Positions 63,275 through 64,000 of a stretch of DNA of 64,000 nucleotides are shown here, in pieces (position 1 is the stretch's first letter; each line of letters begins with the position of its first letter). A program made the position numbers and the translations under genes. The DNA is from Burkholderiaceae bacterium (GTDB lineage: Bacteria > Pseudomonadota > Gammaproteobacteria > Burkholderiales > Burkholderiaceae_E), in NCBI GenBank assembly GCA_023954045.1, contig JAMLIR010000001.1, positions 434,001-498,000 on the forward strand, read 5' to 3'. Below the pieces are notes generated by a model. It was given only the letters and a program-made list of their open reading frames with translations, ran no database searches and was not told the DNA's origin.

Positions 63275-64000
63275 TCAGTGCGCCGCGGCGACCGCGCCGC
63301 GCTTCTGCTTGACCATCTGGAAGTAGCTCTCGAGCCGGTTCTTCACGTTGGCCGCCGAGAAGTAGCGCGGATCGACCAGGTCGGTCTCGATGAACGCCGC
63401 CGGCTTGCCGGTGCGCTTCTCGACTTCGCGAAGGATCAGCAGCTGGCCGGCCGAGAAGCTGTTGCAGCTCTTGATCGAGTTGATCAGCAGACCGTCGGCC
63501 TGGTACTCGTCGATGTACTTGCAGATCATGTCGATCCGCGACGGAAGGTTCAGGTTCGTGTAGCAGCCCAGGCAGTACTCGGCGAGCGACTCGAGCGGAT
63601 GGTCGGGGTCGTGCCGGAAGCCGAAGTCGTACAGGCCGCCCACTTTCGCGTAGGTCGAGGACACCACCACCGCGCCCTCGTCGTAGAACATCTTCCAGAA
63701 GTCGCGGAAGTTGGTCCAGTTCGGCGGCCCCTCGACCACCAGCCGGTACTTCTCCTCGCCCATGTCGCCGTCAGGGGTCACCGGGCCCTTGCCCAGCCGG
63801 ATGCGCTCCTCGATCTCCGAGCGCAGCACGTCGTAGTACTGCGTGGCCTCCGGCGTGCCGCGGAACGCGGTGAAGATCGGGCCGATGTAGTAGACCGCGC
63901 CGAAGTACCCGTCGATCGGCGAGGGTCGGTGCTTGGCCGACTGCAGCACCTTGACCAGGTTTTCCTCGGCCTTCACCGACTCCTTCATGTACTGGCGCAG
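63275..64000 (-). CDS. bcrB: Benzoyl-CoA reductase subunit B (5' end outside window)
   Basis: 242 codons visible of the roughly 430 expected; the N-terminal part lies beyond base 64000. The sequence has the HgdB/BcrB fold with [22 protein letters not shown] and [38 protein letters not shown], including cluster cysteines. With BcrC it holds the benzoyl-CoA site where the ring is reduced to cyclohexa-1,5-diene-carboxyl-CoA. bcrC should be the next gene to the right, as in the Thauera bcrCBAD-fdx order. Confidence 0.95.
   Translation of the reverse strand: MRQYMKESVKAEENLVKVLQSAKHRPSPIDGYFGAVYYIGPIFTAFRGTPEATQYYDVLRSEIEERIRLGKGPVTPDGDMGEEKYRLVVEGPPNWTNFRDFWKMFYDEGAVVVSSTYAKVGGLYDFGFRHDPDHPLESLAEYCLGCYTNLNLPSRIDMICKYIDEYQADGLLINSIKSCNSFSAGQLLILREVEKRTGKPAAFIETDLVDPRYFSAANVKNRLESYFQMVKQKRGAVAAAH

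Noticed and set aside
1-64000. CRISPR arrays, tRNA/rRNA genes, insertion sequences, prophage
   Set aside because: I found no regularly spaced repeats, cloverleaf-like stretches, transposase or phage genes; nearly all sequence is tightly packed protein coding.

Overview
The window is a high-GC (about 70%) betaproteobacterial chromosome segment, most likely from the Burkholderiales. The evidence is a DUF2863 gene, the yejABEF and gsp layouts, and the mltD-gloB-yafS-rnhA-dnaQ housekeeping neighbourhood. The metabolic genes point to a facultative anaerobe, probably a denitrifier, that oxidises reduced sulfur (soxYZ) and degrades aromatic acids anaerobically by the benzoyl-CoA route. I see no rRNA, tRNA, CRISPR array, insertion sequence or phage gene.

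Layout. 1-1.6 kb: end of a sox cluster (soxZ partial, soxY) and a divergent SoxW-like thioredoxin. 1.6-13.2 kb: housekeeping block (DUF2863, dnaQ, RND efflux pair, rnhA, cfa, yafS-like methyltransferase, gloB, mltD). 13.3-18.8 kb: yejABEF peptide ABC importer. 18.8-26.1 kb: fabI, a senB-selD selenium pair, then an ABC transporter with an AttH/CrtC-like secreted protein. 26.2-39.1 kb: an MFS transporter and a type II secretion operon (gspGHIJKLMNDEF) with divergent gspC. 39.2-41.1 kb: thyA, an Rrf2 regulator and a GNAT acetyltransferase. 41.4-55.9 kb: one long co-directional block of a branched-chain/aromatic-acid type ABC importer (livKHMGF-like), thioesterase, padBCD-like molybdoenzyme, phenylacetate-CoA ligase-like enzyme and 4-hydroxybenzoyl-CoA reductase (hcrCAB). 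55.9-60.6 kb: DUF2249 protein, polytopic NnrS/heme-copper-like protein, hemerythrin, double-GNAT protein, MIP18/DUF59 protein and NnrS-like protein. 60.8-64 kb on the other strand: ferredoxin, bcrD, bcrA, bcrB (partial) of the ATP-dependent benzoyl-CoA reductase.

How it works together (inference from families): an aryl acid such as phenylacetate or 4-hydroxyphenylacetate is imported, activated to its CoA thioester, and alpha-oxidised by the membrane-bound PadBCD-like enzyme. The arylglyoxylate would be converted elsewhere to (4-hydroxy)benzoyl-CoA. HcrCAB removes the phenolic hydroxyl, and BcrCBAD with its ferredoxin dearomatises benzoyl-CoA. Two promoters, one between the GNAT-rrf2 operon and the liv operon and one before the hemerythrin operon, carry an FNR-type box followed by a shared 18-bp inverted repeat. 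The local Rrf2 protein is the obvious candidate to bind it. Three related GNAT domains are encoded behind these promoters. This regulator/GNAT/hemerythrin/NnrS module wrapped around an anaerobic aromatic pathway is the least described part of the window.
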